From JAUWKC01 sp035527845 (lineage in GTDB: Bacteria > Planctomycetota > Phycisphaerae > Sedimentisphaerales > Anaerobacaceae): a stretch of 64,000 nt of DNA. The notes under the pieces are model-generated. The model was not told where the DNA came from and ran no database searches. It saw only the letters and a program-made list of their open reading frames with translations. The translations under genes were made by a program, and so were the position numbers. How positions within the stretch are numbered: position 1 is the stretch's first letter; each line of letters opens with the position of its first letter. Where the stretch lies: contig DATKZT010000086.1 in assembly GCA_035527845.1 (NCBI GenBank), positions 42,226 through 106,225 on the forward strand. Direction: 5' to 3'. This document shows, piece after piece, positions 26,059 to 35,994 of this stretch.

Positions 26059-27933
26059 TCAGGGCTTTGTGTCGCGTTTTCTGGTGGACAGGAGGATGAG
26101 GTTTCGGATTGAGGCGGGGTCGCGGGCGGTGAGCCATCGCTGCTCGAAGCTCTTTTCCTGGACGATCTGGGCGATTGCCATAAGTGCGCGGAGGTGGTAG
26201 TTTCGCTCGTCCTTTGAGCCCGCGAGGACGAACATTATGCGGACCGGGTCCGGGACTCTCGGGAATTCGATGCCGTCAACTGCGCGGACGAGGACGACGT
26301 CGAATTTTGCCTGGCCCTCAATGACGATGTGCGGGATGGCCAAGCCGGGCTGGACGACGGTGCCGCCGGCTTCCTCGCGGTGGAGGAACTGCTCGAAGAG
26401 GACGTATTCGCTTATGTCGAGGCGCTTTTCGAGGATTTTGGCGACGCGGCGAAAGGCATCATCGAAAGATTTTTTGCCCTTTATGTCGAGGATTTCACAA
26501 TTTTTTATCAGCTTGTCGAAGCGGTCCTCGATGATATCATCGCGTTCGATTAGGATGTCGCGGAGCTCGTTCTCGAGGGTGACGGTCTTTAGCTGTCGGT
26601 CGGTGACACGTTCGACTATGTGCATTGCGGCGGAGGCCCTGCTGACTCGTTTGGCGACATAGAGCCAGTACCAGGCGGCGCTTGCGACGACAAAGGCGGC
26701 GGTGATCAACAAAGGCACTTTGCCCATGTCGATGATGAGGAAGCTGTATGTGATAACGGCAGCGATGTGCATATAGGGATAGAGCGGTGATTTGAATCTG
26801 GGGCGATAGCTTTGTATTCTGCCCTCGCGCATTATAATGACGCTGGCGTTGACGAGGATAAAGAGGATTATCATGAGGGTCGAGGCGGTTTTGACGAGTT
26901 TTTCAATATCGAGCAGGACGATGGCGGCGGTCATGAATGCACCGGTGAGGATGATGCTGATGTGCGGGGTTCTGAAGCGGCTGTTCAGGCGTGCGAGGAT
27001 GGGCGGGAGCAATCGGTCTCTGCTCATGGCCATAGGATACCGTGAGGCGGCGAGGATACCGCCGTTTGCGGTGGTGACAAAAGCAGCAACAGCGGCGACG
27101 GCCAGGAGTGTAAAACCTGTCTGCGGCATGAACTTCGACGCAGCGAGTGAGATAGGGGTGAGGCTTACAGCGAGTTCCGGTCCATCGAGCACACCAACGG
27201 TGACGATGATAACGGCGACGTACAATGCACTGACCACGAACCAGGCGAGAATCATTCCAAGGGGCAAGTTTTTGCCTGGATTCTTCATTTCTTCCGCGAC
27301 GCTGGCCACTTTTGTAAGTCCGCCATAGCTTATGAAGACGAGTCCGGCGGTGGCGAAGACGGCGGGCCATCCTTTTTGCAAAAAGCGGCTGTATCTAACC
27401 GGCTGGACGGCCGGTGCGCCGAGGAAGACAAACAGGACGAGTATAAAAAGCAGGACGGCGACGAGGAGGACCTGGAACCTGCTAGTGTGTTTCACACTGA
27501 CCACGTTCAGGGCGGTAAAAGCCAGGCAGCAAAGGATGGCAATTTCCTTAAGATGGACATCGGTCATTTTCATATCGAAGAGGTGGTGGACGAGGACCTC
27601 GACAAGGACGGCCATGCCGACGACGGCGAAGGCGCTTTTGAGTGCGAGGCCGAACCAGTTTGCAAATCCGGTGAACAAGCCGCAGAAAGAGCCCAGGCTC
27701 CGCTCGACAAAGAAGTAGGTGCCCCCCGCCTTGGGCATAGCGGTAGCAAGCTCTGCCTTGGAGAGTGTGCTGGGCACAATCAGGATTGAGGCAAACAGGT
27801 AGGACAATATGACGGCGGGGCCGGCCTTTTGGTAGGCGATGTAAGGCAGCACAAAGAGCCCGGAGCTAATCATGGCGCCGGAAGCGACGGCAAAAACGTC
27901 GACTAGGCCGAGCTGTCTTCTGAGCTTAGCCAA
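26059..27933 (-). CDS. APC-family amino-acid permease fused to a PTS EIIA-type domain
   Basis: 624 residues. The first about 440 form a permease with about twelve membrane helices, including GLVDVFAVASGAMISSGLFVLP and FISYGGLTKVASVAEEMKNP, of the APC (amino acid/polyamine/organocation) superfamily. The C-terminal about 150 residues form a PTS EIIA type-2 (fructose/mannitol) domain, with the phosphorylatable histidine in GLAIPHIVIEG (His535). This fusion is known and is thought to be a regulatory site coupling transport to cell nutrition. The substrate is unknown. It is convergent with nothing and upstream of the gap before the response regulator. Confidence 0.85.
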   Translation of the reverse strand: MAKLRRQLGLVDVFAVASGAMISSGLFVLPYIAYQKAGPAVILSYLFASILIVPSTLSKAELATAMPKAGGTYFFVERSLGSFCGLFTGFANWFGLALKSAFAVVGMAVLVEVLVHHLFDMKMTDVHLKEIAILCCLAFTALNVVSVKHTSRFQVLLVAVLLFILVLFVFLGAPAVQPVRYSRFLQKGWPAVFATAGLVFISYGGLTKVASVAEEMKNPGKNLPLGMILAWFVVSALYVAVIIVTVGVLDGPELAVSLTPISLAASKFMPQTGFTLLAVAAVAAFVTTANGGILAASRYPMAMSRDRLLPPILARLNSRFRTPHISIILTGAFMTAAIVLLDIEKLVKTASTLMIILFILVNASVIIMREGRIQSYRPRFKSPLYPYMHIAAVITYSFLIIDMGKVPLLITAAFVVASAAWYWLYVAKRVSRASAAMHIVERVTDRQLKTVTLENELRDILIERDDIIEDRFDKLIKNCEILDIKGKKSFDDAFRRVAKILEKRLDISEYVLFEQFLHREEAGGTVVQPGLAIPHIVIEGQAKFDVVLVRAVDGIEFPRVPDPVRIMFVLAGSKDERNYHLRALMAIAQIVQEKSFEQRWLTARDPASIRNLILLSTRKRDTKP

Positions 27934-28572
27934 CCGAGTAGCTCCATAACAATTACAGTCTTACTGTCGATGGGCGACAACTATCGCCTTGCAGGAGTAA
28001 TACGACCGGCTGATATACTAACAGAAGAAAGCAGAAAAGTGTGCAATATTTTCGCAGGATTGGGCTGCTGGCCTTTGTTGAGTCAAAAAACCAGGGTCTT
28101 TGGCGGGCGCTTATTATCCAGGAGCTCTTATGAACGAGGGACGGATTTTGGGGCTATTGGTGGTGGGTCAACTTTGATTCTGTGGGTCGGAACCTGGGGC
28201 AAAGCCGCAGGCTAAATAGAGATTGGGCGACCTCGCTCATAATCGGACGCACTGCTTCGACCTTGACGCAGTACGAGCCGGGGGCGGGCAAATGTTGGAA
28301 ATCAAAAAAGGAGTATCAAGTCGAGGCCGCCGATAAACACCCACACCCACGTGCCCATCAAGCAACACCCAACTGATACTCCTCTTTTTAGGAGGATCAT
28401 CATCCTCCTCCAAAAAGGTACTTAATTGTGGGCTTCTTATACTATTCTACTAAAGCGGTCGGGGAGTGATGATAGGGGAATTCCTTATTTTGGCAAGGGA
28501 AAAACCTTAGACGGCAAAATTTAGCTGGGCAGGAGCAGAGGCGTTCCCGGCCGGCCTGCGGCTGCGAAATAG
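27934..28572. other. Intergenic region with paired inverted repeats
   Basis: No gene is supported. AAAAAAGGAGTATCA (28304-28318) is inverted as TGATACTCCTCTTTTT (28374-28389), with 55 bases between. Directly after, CTTTTT.GGAGGAT (28384-28397) and ATCCTCC...AAAAAG (28402-28417) form a second stem sharing its edge. The second could act as a terminator for the minus-strand operon ending at 28573, about 155 bases on, but it lacks a clean T run. Confidence 0.45.
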
Positions 28573-29226
28573 TCAGGGTTCAAGAGACGTAAACCCTTTG
28601 CGGATCGCATACTTAGTGAGTTCCGCGACACTGTGAATATCGAGTTTTTCCATGATTTGTCGGCGATGGGTCTCGACGGTCTTGGCACTTATGTGCAGTC
28701 TTAGGGCAATTTGCTTGGTTGACTTTCCCTCGGCGAGCAGTTGCAGGACCTCTCGCTCCCTGCTGCTTAATACCTCGGCATCAACAGACTCACCCTTCGA
28801 CAAGAGATGGACATAGTCATTCACCACCACACCGGATATGGAAGGGCTCAAATAGGTTTTGTCTGCGGCGACGGTTCGGATGGCGCGGGCGAGTTCCTCG
28901 AAGGCACAGTCTTTCAGGAGATAGCCGGAGGCGCCGCTTTTTAGCATTTCGGTGACAAACAGGGCGTCAGAGTGCATTGAAAGAGCAATGATCTTGACGT
29001 CGGCAGACTCACCGACTATCTGGCGTGCGGCTTCCATGCCGTTGAGGTCGGGCATGCTGACATCCATGATGACGACGTCAGGCAGCAGCTCACGTACGAG
29101 GCGGACGGCGGTGCGTCCTTCTTCAGCCTCGGCGACGACCTCCATATCCTGCTCATTCTCGAGCAGGGAACGCAGTCCCTGACGTGTAATCTTGTGGTCG
29201 TCGACCAAGAGAATTCTTGTACTCAT
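28573..29226 (-). CDS. NarL/LuxR-type response regulator
   Basis: 217 residues. The receiver domain has acidic residues 9 and 10, phosphoacceptor Asp55 in VVIMDVSMPDL and the conserved lysine in SGYLLKD. It is followed by a GerE-type HTH with LSSREREVLQLLAEGKSTKQ and ISAKTVETHRRQIM. The start overlaps the kinase stop (29223-29226) so they are partners. DNA target is unknown. It ends the operon that begins at pyrR. Confidence 0.95.
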   Translation of the reverse strand: MSTRILLVDDHKITRQGLRSLLENEQDMEVVAEAEEGRTAVRLVRELLPDVVIMDVSMPDLNGMEAARQIVGESADVKIIALSMHSDALFVTEMLKSGASGYLLKDCAFEELARAIRTVAADKTYLSPSISGVVVNDYVHLLSKGESVDAEVLSSREREVLQLLAEGKSTKQIALRLHISAKTVETHRRQIMEKLDIHSVAELTKYAIRKGFTSLEP

Positions 29227-32200
29227 TTTGTTTTCTCCCTTGAAGGTTTGTTTCGATGATTGATTGGTGCAGCCAAAGTAACACGCGTACCGGAGTCGGG
29301 GCTGGAGTCTATATCGAGGCGGCCTCCGATGTGGTCGAGGCGTTCCCGAACGCTGAATAGTCCGAAACCTGTGGTTTTTCGTCCGCGCGAGCCGAGCTCT
29401 GAGGAGTTGAATCCGACGCCATCGTCCTCGACGGTGACCTGTATTTCATCCGCGAGTCTGCGGGCGGAGACGGTCACGTTGTGGGCTTTTGCATGTTTTG
29501 CGACGTTTATGAGCAGTTCGCGGACGGCCTGGAACAGCAGCACGCGAACGTTGTTGTCGAGAGGTTTGGGGCGACCATCGTTTCTGAAGACGGCGGTAAT
29601 GCCGTGTTCGGCCCGTGTTTTTCTGACCAGCCATTCGACAGCGGCTTCAAAACCCAGCTCATAAAGGACTGGCGGGCTGAGCTCGAAGGTCAGGGACCTT
29701 GTGCTCTCAATGGTTTCGGCGAGCATCCTGCTGACCTCGTCCAAGGCATCGACGAGCGGGGGCGAGTCCACCGATTGCTTTAATGATTCGAGCTTGATCT
29801 TGGACATTGCAAGGTTTTGGCCGATGTGGTCGTGGACGTCGGTTGCCAGCCGTCGTCTAAGGCGCTCCTCAGCAAGGGAGAGCTCCGAGGCGAGGGAGCG
29901 GAGGCGCTCCTGATAGACCAGGAGTTTTTCCTCTGCTTTTTTTCGCTCGCTTATATCCTCTACGGTGCCTTCGTAGTAAAGGACATTTCCTGCATCGTCT
30001 TTGATGGCGACGGCGCTTTCACAGACAAACAGCCTGGAGCCGTCGTGTCTCATCCAGACGGACTCCAGTCCGATGATTTTGCCTTGTTTTTCCACTCGCC
30101 GCTTGAAGAGGGAGCGTGGGTAGGTCTGGTAGAAGCCCTGCTCTTCGAGATTCACTTGAGCCAGCTCTTCGAAAGAGGAATAACCCAGCATTCTCACGAG
30201 TGCGGGATTTGCCATAAGTATGCGGCCGTCGGGTGTAGTACGGTACATGCCAATAACGGTATTCTCGAAGATGGTTCTGAATCGTTCTTCTGCTTCGCGG
30301 AGGGCCTTTTCGACACGCTCGCGCTCACCGATTTCATTTTGCAGCTCTTCGATGGCGTGTGCGAGGTCGGCAGTTCTTTCCCGGACCCGCATCTCCAGCT
30401 CATCACGGGCGCTCTGGAGGGCCTCCTCGGCGCGTTTTCGCTCAGTGATGTCGAAGACGATGCCGTGGACGCCCCTATAGTCTCTCTCTCGCGTGAACTG
30501 GGGAGTTTTGCGGTCTTCGACCCAACGGACGTGTCGGCCCTTATCGATGATCCTGTACTCCTGTACGATACTCGTGCGACTGAGACCGAGCCTTGAAGCT
30601 TCTTTTACCACCTGCTGCCTGTCGTCAGGATGAATAAGATCCAGCCAGTTGACTTTTCGAGAGTTGAAATCGTCAACTGAATATCCTGATACGGCCTCAC
30701 TGTTGGAGACAACAGTCGTTGACCAGTCAGGGTTGCCGGTATAAACCATGCCCGGAATGTTATGCGTCAGAGTTCTGTACTGTTCCTCGCTTTCTCGCAG
30801 GGCATCCTGAGCCTTTCTGTGCTCGGTGATGTCGTGGGCAATGCCCTCAACGGCAATGACGGCCCCGTCGGCATCAAATACGGGGACCTCGGTGACTTCC
30901 AACCTATGGATGGTGCGATCCTTGTGGTAGATTTCAACCTCGTAAGGGGGCTGCTGCTCGCCGCGAATGCTGAGGTTTGCGTGGTAAACGGCTGCGGTGT
31001 TGATACGACTGTCGGTGAGATACTTTGTATAATGAGTGAGAAAGTCCTTCTGTGAGTAACCGATGACGTTGGTGATGGAAGGACTGACGTATGTGAAGAC
31101 GCCGTCCGGCCCGTGACTATAGAAGAAGTACTCCTGCCTGAGGCTTTCGACAATTCGCCTGTACTTTTGCTCGGCTTCCTGCTTTGCCTGCTCGGCGAGT
31201 TTGCGGTCAGTGATGTCGGTGAGGAAGCCGACATTGCATTCTGTGCCGTCTATAACGACCCTGGCTGTGTTGACATCGGCATAAAGTATTTCTCCGTCCT
31301 TTCGGAGGAAGGGGATGTCCGGCGCCAGGGTCTTTTCGCCGCGGGCCTGTGCCTCAAATTCGGCAAGAACGTGGTCGAAAGACTCCGGCGGGTGCACATC
31401 GGACAAAGTCATGTGCTTGAGCTCCTGCTCAGTATAACCCAACATCTTACGGACGGCAGGATTTGCATATTTAAGGTTTCTGGTCCGGATGTCTGCGACA
31501 ATAATGCCCTCGGCGGCGCCTTCAAAGAGGGCTTTGTACCTATGTTCTGATTCTCTGAGGGCCTGCTCGGCCTTTTTTCGATCTGTAATGTCCCTTATGG
31601 AACCGGTAATCTGTACGATTGTGTCTGCCTGATAAACGGCGCTTCCGGTTTCCTCGACGAAGATGTAATCGCCGTCCCTTTTTATTAGCCGAAACTCCAA
31701 CCGAGGCGCTTCGCCAGTTTTCAGTGTATGTGCCAGGTTGGCGAGGACATGGTCTATGTCATCAGGGTGGATGAACTCTGCTATATTTCTGCCAAGGACG
31801 TTGGCAACGGAATATCCGAAGGCTGCAACCTGCGGACTGATAAAGGTCACCGTACCATCCGGCGTTATGGAGTAGGTGAAGTCGCGTGTATTCTCGACGA
31901 CAATACGATATTTTTCCTCGCTTTGCCGCAAGACTTCCTGGGCTTTCTTTCGCTGGGCGACCTCGTTTTCAAGCAGCGCCTTTGCCCGTTCGATTGTAGC
32001 AGTGCGCTGCTCAACTCGATTTTCCAACTCGTCGTGGGCCGCTTGAAGCTCCCGCTGAGCCTGCTTCTGTTCTGTGATATCATGTACGGTGCCGACGAGT
32101 TTTACGGCGCGGCTCTGCTTGTCACGATGCAATTTAGCAACGGAGTGAACAATCCGGTGGGTACCATCGGGGTGTACCACACGATACTCGACGTCAAAAA

Positions 32201-32546
32201 GCTTATTATGCGAAATGGCGGCGTCAAATGCGTCCTCAACGAGGCGCCTGTCGTCTGGATGAATGAGGTTGAGGAAGTTCTGGTAGGAAGGCTCGAATTT
32301 TTCGGGCTGGACGCCACAAATCTCGTAGCAACCCTGAGACCAAATAGCATTGTCGTCAACAAAATTTCGCTCCCAATGGCCGAAATGGCCCATCTTTTCG
32401 GCTTCGCCGCAGCGGCTGTGGGCCTGTCGGAGGGCTTCTTCGGCGCGGGCCTGCTGCTGTTCGGCCTGCTCCAACTGGGCAATCCGCGAGCGCAGCAATT
32501 GCAGCTCTGCGATGAGCACGTTTTTGGTCTTTTTGGCGTCGTCCAT
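29223..32546 (-). CDS. Six-PAS cytoplasmic histidine kinase (NarX-type core)
   Basis: About 1107 residues from the ATG at 32544-32546 (AGGA about 8 bases before; a TTG-initiated extension exists). No membrane segment is visible. Six PAS/PAC units follow an N-terminal coiled-coil stretch, separated by DITxRKxAE linkers. The core is HisKA_3, with phosphoacceptor His in LATDVHDHIGQNLAMSK, and HATPase_c with ETGFGLFSVRERL near the C-terminus. The NarX-type core matches its NarL-type response regulator partner. PAS ligands are not evident; a redox or ligand signal is possible. It lies downstream of the pyr genes. Confidence 0.92.
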   Translation of the reverse strand: MDDAKKTKNVLIAELQLLRSRIAQLEQAEQQQARAEEALRQAHSRCGEAEKMGHFGHWERNFVDDNAIWSQGCYEICGVQPEKFEPSYQNFLNLIHPDDRRLVEDAFDAAISHNKLFDVEYRVVHPDGTHRIVHSVAKLHRDKQSRAVKLVGTVHDITEQKQAQRELQAAHDELENRVEQRTATIERAKALLENEVAQRKKAQEVLRQSEEKYRIVVENTRDFTYSITPDGTVTFISPQVAAFGYSVANVLGRNIAEFIHPDDIDHVLANLAHTLKTGEAPRLEFRLIKRDGDYIFVEETGSAVYQADTIVQITGSIRDITDRKKAEQALRESEHRYKALFEGAAEGIIVADIRTRNLKYANPAVRKMLGYTEQELKHMTLSDVHPPESFDHVLAEFEAQARGEKTLAPDIPFLRKDGEILYADVNTARVVIDGTECNVGFLTDITDRKLAEQAKQEAEQKYRRIVESLRQEYFFYSHGPDGVFTYVSPSITNVIGYSQKDFLTHYTKYLTDSRINTAAVYHANLSIRGEQQPPYEVEIYHKDRTIHRLEVTEVPVFDADGAVIAVEGIAHDITEHRKAQDALRESEEQYRTLTHNIPGMVYTGNPDWSTTVVSNSEAVSGYSVDDFNSRKVNWLDLIHPDDRQQVVKEASRLGLSRTSIVQEYRIIDKGRHVRWVEDRKTPQFTRERDYRGVHGIVFDITERKRAEEALQSARDELEMRVRERTADLAHAIEELQNEIGERERVEKALREAEERFRTIFENTVIGMYRTTPDGRILMANPALVRMLGYSSFEELAQVNLEEQGFYQTYPRSLFKRRVEKQGKIIGLESVWMRHDGSRLFVCESAVAIKDDAGNVLYYEGTVEDISERKKAEEKLLVYQERLRSLASELSLAEERLRRRLATDVHDHIGQNLAMSKIKLESLKQSVDSPPLVDALDEVSRMLAETIESTRSLTFELSPPVLYELGFEAAVEWLVRKTRAEHGITAVFRNDGRPKPLDNNVRVLLFQAVRELLINVAKHAKAHNVTVSARRLADEIQVTVEDDGVGFNSSELGSRGRKTTGFGLFSVRERLDHIGGRLDIDSSPDSGTRVTLAAPINHRNKPSREKTK

Positions 32547-32614
32547 AGCCCCATCCTGATTGCCGGCCCGTACGGCATATATTACCAAATATCGTGCAGA
32601 ATTTGTAGGGGTCT

Positions 32615-33094
32615 CTACGGTTCAATACCGAAAAACTTCATCCAATGTTCGGTTTCGACGTCGGTGAGCCCCCAGCGTTTTGCGGGCGGCTCCTCTGCCG
32701 GCCTGGTGCGGGTCAGCTCTGCGGTGAGCTTTTGCCAGAAGACCTCGGACTTGAGCGTTTGTGCCTTTCTGGCGTGGGCGGCGGCACGCACCTGGCGGTC
32801 GCTACTGACAACGGTCAGGTTTTTGGGCGCGGTGCTGGCTTTGATTTTGTCCTCAATTACCTTGTCTGCATCGGCGGCGAGACCTGAAAAAGAGACCTCC
32901 AGGTGGGTTATGTTATCGAATCGCGTCTTTTCGGGCGGTCCGGCGCCGTCGAACACGATCTCGCCTTTCTCGCCGGTCGCCCTTATGTACCTGCCCACAA
33001 CGTGGCAGAGCTGGACTTCGGTGATTGCCTCGTGGGTGTGACCGACTTTTTGAACCGCCCAGAGCAGATTGTAACCGTCAATAATAATGGGCAT
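32615..33094 (-). CDS. NYN-domain (YacP-like) RNA-binding/nuclease protein
   Basis: 159 residues. The IIIDGYNLLWAV start with conserved Asp and Asn, and the blocks GEIVFDGAG, DADKVIEDKI and LTVVSSDRQVRAAA, fit the YacP/NYN (PIN-like) fold, used for RNA cleavage such as tRNA or rRNA processing. No conserved partner domain is attached. It starts four bases after the pyrC stop, so it is translationally linked to it. Confidence 0.9.
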   Translation of the reverse strand: MPIIIDGYNLLWAVQKVGHTHEAITEVQLCHVVGRYIRATGEKGEIVFDGAGPPEKTRFDNITHLEVSFSGLAADADKVIEDKIKASTAPKNLTVVSSDRQVRAAAHARKAQTLKSEVFWQKLTAELTRTRPAEEPPAKRWGLTDVETEHWMKFFGIEP

Positions 33095-33098
33095 TTAG

Positions 33099-34379
33099 TC
33101 AATCACCGGCAGAGAACCTTACTTCGCCGCCCACAATAGTCTTTTCGATTTTACCTTTTACGGTCCAGCCGTGATAGGGGCAGTTCCTGCTCTTGGAGTG
33201 GAATCTGTGGACGTCAATCCTGTACTCTGCATCCGGATTGATAACGGTGACGTCGGCCTGTCTGCCTTTGCCGAGTGTGCCCTTTTCGATGCCGATAATC
33301 TTTGCGGGTCCTTCGGACATCAGTCGAACGAGGTCGGGCCAATCGAGGATTCTGGGCTCGATCAGGGCCTTGACATAAAGGCCCAGGGCGCATTCGAGAG
33401 AGGCGATGCCGAAAGGAGCGGTGAGGAACTCAAGCTCCTTTTCACTCTGCAGATGCGGGGCGTGGTCGGTGACAAGGGCGTCAACGAGGCCCTCGCCGAT
33501 TGCCTGCTTCAAGGCTTCAATGTCTTTTTCCGTTCTTAACGGGGGATTTACCTTGTAGTTGGTGTCGTAGTCGGCACATCGCTCTTCGGTGAAGAGCAGA
33601 TGGTGGGGCGTGACCTCGCAGGTGATGGGCAAAGACTCCTTTTTGGCGGCCCTTATGAGGTCCACCGAGCCGGCGGTGGATATGTGCTGAGCGTGGTAGC
33701 GGACGTTTGTTTTCTTTATCAACTGGATGTCTCGCCAGAGCATGGCCTGCTCGGCGAGGGCGTCAATTCCGGGCAGTCCGAGTATTGTTGAATAGTATCC
33801 GGCGTTCATCACGCCGTCGCCGGCGAAGCCGTTGTCCTGGCAGTGCTGGGCGATGACAACGTCGAACATGGCGGCGTATTTGAGGGCACGGAGCATTACG
33901 GCGGGGTCCTGAATTCCGCCGCCGTCGTCTGTAAAGCCGACGGCGCCGGCCTCGGCCATGAAGCCCATTTCTGCGAGCTCGACGCCCTGCCTGCCTTTGG
34001 TTATGGCGCCCATCGTATAGACGTGGGTCTTGCGTGCCTGCCTTCCTTTTCGATGGATGTATTCGACATCGGTCTCGTTTTCGATGGGCGGGTTTGTGTT
34101 TGGCATACAGACGACGGAGGTGAACCCCCCTGCAACGGCCGCAGCGGAGCCGCTGGCAATGGTTTCCTCCTCCTCATCGCCTGGCTCTCTGAGGTGGACG
34201 TGGATGTCGATGAGGCCGGGTGTAACCAACTTGTCGGAGGCGTCTATAACGGTGTCGGCGGATTCTGCGCTGGTTCCTATTTCGGCGATTTTGCCATCGA
34301 CGATGAGGATGTCGCATTTTCGGTCGATGCCGTTTGCGGGGTCGATTACGCGGCCGTGTTTTATTAGTAGGGATTGCAT
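33099..34379 (-). CDS. pyrC: Dihydroorotase
   Basis: 426 residues. The zinc-binding DIHVHLREPG (His60, His62), the carboxylated lysine neighbourhood of the amidohydrolase fold, the CMPNTNPP motif and DALVTDHAPH are all characteristic of class I dihydroorotase. It closes carbamoyl-aspartate to dihydroorotate in pyrimidine synthesis. Its start is 13 bases from the pyrB stop, in the pyrRBC order. Confidence 0.96.
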   Translation of the reverse strand: MQSLLIKHGRVIDPANGIDRKCDILIVDGKIAEIGTSAESADTVIDASDKLVTPGLIDIHVHLREPGDEEEETIASGSAAAVAGGFTSVVCMPNTNPPIENETDVEYIHRKGRQARKTHVYTMGAITKGRQGVELAEMGFMAEAGAVGFTDDGGGIQDPAVMLRALKYAAMFDVVIAQHCQDNGFAGDGVMNAGYYSTILGLPGIDALAEQAMLWRDIQLIKKTNVRYHAQHISTAGSVDLIRAAKKESLPITCEVTPHHLLFTEERCADYDTNYKVNPPLRTEKDIEALKQAIGEGLVDALVTDHAPHLQSEKELEFLTAPFGIASLECALGLYVKALIEPRILDWPDLVRLMSEGPAKIIGIEKGTLGKGRQADVTVINPDAEYRIDVHRFHSKSRNCPYHGWTVKGKIEKTIVGGEVRFSAGD

Positions 34380-34392
34380 AGATTAAAACAAA

Positions 34393-35412
34393 TCAATCTG
34401 AGTCCAAGAGATCAGGTTTCCTGAGCGCTTTCTTATCAGTTTTTTTCTTTGCCTGCTGGTCGAGGGCGGCAGCCTGGTTCACGAGGAAGAGAACCGCCAT
34501 TCTGACGGCGAGTCCGTTCCTGACCTGGTCGAGTATGACGCTGTTGGGGCCGTCGGCGACTTCGCTTTCCATTTCGAGTCCCCTGTTGATTGGTCCGGGG
34601 TGCATGACGATAATATCGGGTTTCGCCCTTTTCATTCGCTCGACGGTGAGTCCGAAGTAGTGCGAGTACTCTCTTATGGAGGGGAAGGGATTTCCGCCGA
34701 GCCTTTCGAACTGAATGCGCAGCATGTTTATGACGTCGACCTTCTCGATGACGTCGTCGAGGGAATAGCTGACGCTGACGGGCAGGCGATTCACCTGGGG
34801 GGGCATAAGCGTGGGGGGGCCGACGAAGATGACTTCTGCGCCAAGTTTTGTCATTGCCCACATGTCACTTCGGGCGACCCGCGAGTGGGCTATGTCGCCT
34901 ACGATTGCAATCCTCAGGCCTTCAAGAGTGCCCCTGTTCTTGCGAATGGTGTAGACGTCCAGGAGGCCCTGGGTGGGGTGCTCGCAATAGCCGTCGCCGG
35001 CATTGACGACGCAGGCGTCGATATTTCTGCTGAGGAATGTGGCGGCGCCGCCGGCGCTGTGACGAATCACGACGATATCGATACCCATGGCTTCGAGGTT
35101 CTTGGCGGTATCGAGAAGGGTTTCACCTTTGCTGACGGAACTGGCCTTTTTGGTAAACTCGATGATGTCGGCGCTCAGTCGGCCTGCCGCCAGAGCGAAG
35201 CTGTTTCGCGTTCTGGTGCTGTCCTCGAAGAAGAGATTGACGACGACCTTGCCTCGGAGCGGCGGCGCCTTTTTAACCGAGCGTGTGCTGATCTGCTCAA
35301 ATCCTTCGGCAGTATCAAGGATGTGCGTAATCTCCTCGGCGGACAGATTCCGCAGTCCGAGAAGATGCTTGTGCAGCCACCTGAAGTGTTTATTTTTTCT
35401 TATGAGCGCCAT
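34393..35412 (-). CDS. pyrB: Aspartate carbamoyltransferase catalytic chain
   Basis: About 339 residues from the ATG at 35410-35412 (a TTG at 35434-35436 gives eight extra). The carbamoyl-phosphate site EDSTRTRNSF, the EHPTQGLLD block and VMHPGPINRG are diagnostic. Catalytic-only ATCase of the pyrRB type is likely; no pyrI is seen. The C-terminal tail is lysine-rich (QQAKKKTDKKALRKPDLLD), longer than usual. Confidence 0.95.
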   Translation of the reverse strand: MALIRKNKHFRWLHKHLLGLRNLSAEEITHILDTAEGFEQISTRSVKKAPPLRGKVVVNLFFEDSTRTRNSFALAAGRLSADIIEFTKKASSVSKGETLLDTAKNLEAMGIDIVVIRHSAGGAATFLSRNIDACVVNAGDGYCEHPTQGLLDVYTIRKNRGTLEGLRIAIVGDIAHSRVARSDMWAMTKLGAEVIFVGPPTLMPPQVNRLPVSVSYSLDDVIEKVDVINMLRIQFERLGGNPFPSIREYSHYFGLTVERMKRAKPDIIVMHPGPINRGLEMESEVADGPNSVILDQVRNGLAVRMAVLFLVNQAAALDQQAKKKTDKKALRKPDLLDSD

Positions 35413-35466
35413 AACCGTCTTCCGGCGCCCCGGCAATAACTGATTTGCCGTTCGGCGCGGGATTCT

Positions 35467-35994
35467 CTATTCAACAACGACTTCGTCTTTTCCGTCCGAC
35501 TCGACGAGATTCACCTGGACCAATTTTCCCGGCTCGGCATCGACTTTGTAACCGGCGTAATCCGCCTGAATCGGAAACTCCCTTCCTGCTCGTTCGACGA
35601 GCACGGCGAGTCTAATAGCTTTTGGTCTTCCGAGGTCAATAAGCGCATCCATGGCCGCGCGGGCCGACCGTCCTGTATATAGAACATCATCCACCAGCAC
35701 GATTATCCTCTCGTCAATTCCAAAGCCTATGTCGGTGATGCGGACCTGCGGCTGGTTGGAAGTCTGCGGGGAGTTGAGGTCATCCCTGTAAAGCGTAATA
35801 TCGAGAGTGCCGCAGGGAATGTCCCTGTCGAGCTTTTTCGCCAGGAGCGCCGAGAGCCTCTGCGCGAGAATCTCGCCCCGGCTGAGAATACCGATTGCGG
35901 CAAAATCCGAGTCCGGGGGGTTCTCGGTGACAATACGTTCGGCCAAATCATCGAGAATCCGGTCAATCTGCTGTGAATTAAGGATTACCTTCAT
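35467..35994 (-). CDS. pyrR: Bifunctional pyr operon regulator/uracil phosphoribosyltransferase PyrR
   Basis: 175 residues. The PRPP-binding loop VLVDDVLYTGRSARAAMDAL and the start MKVILNSQQIDRILDDLAERI fit PyrR. In many bacteria PyrR binds the pyr mRNA leader to cause attenuation in response to UMP/UTP. It is first of pyrR-pyrB-pyrC-yacP-like-kinase-regulator. No attenuator could be recognised in its own 5' region by eye. Confidence 0.93.
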   Translation of the reverse strand: MKVILNSQQIDRILDDLAERIVTENPPDSDFAAIGILSRGEILAQRLSALLAKKLDRDIPCGTLDITLYRDDLNSPQTSNQPQVRITDIGFGIDERIIVLVDDVLYTGRSARAAMDALIDLGRPKAIRLAVLVERAGREFPIQADYAGYKVDAEPGKLVQVNLVESDGKDEVVVE

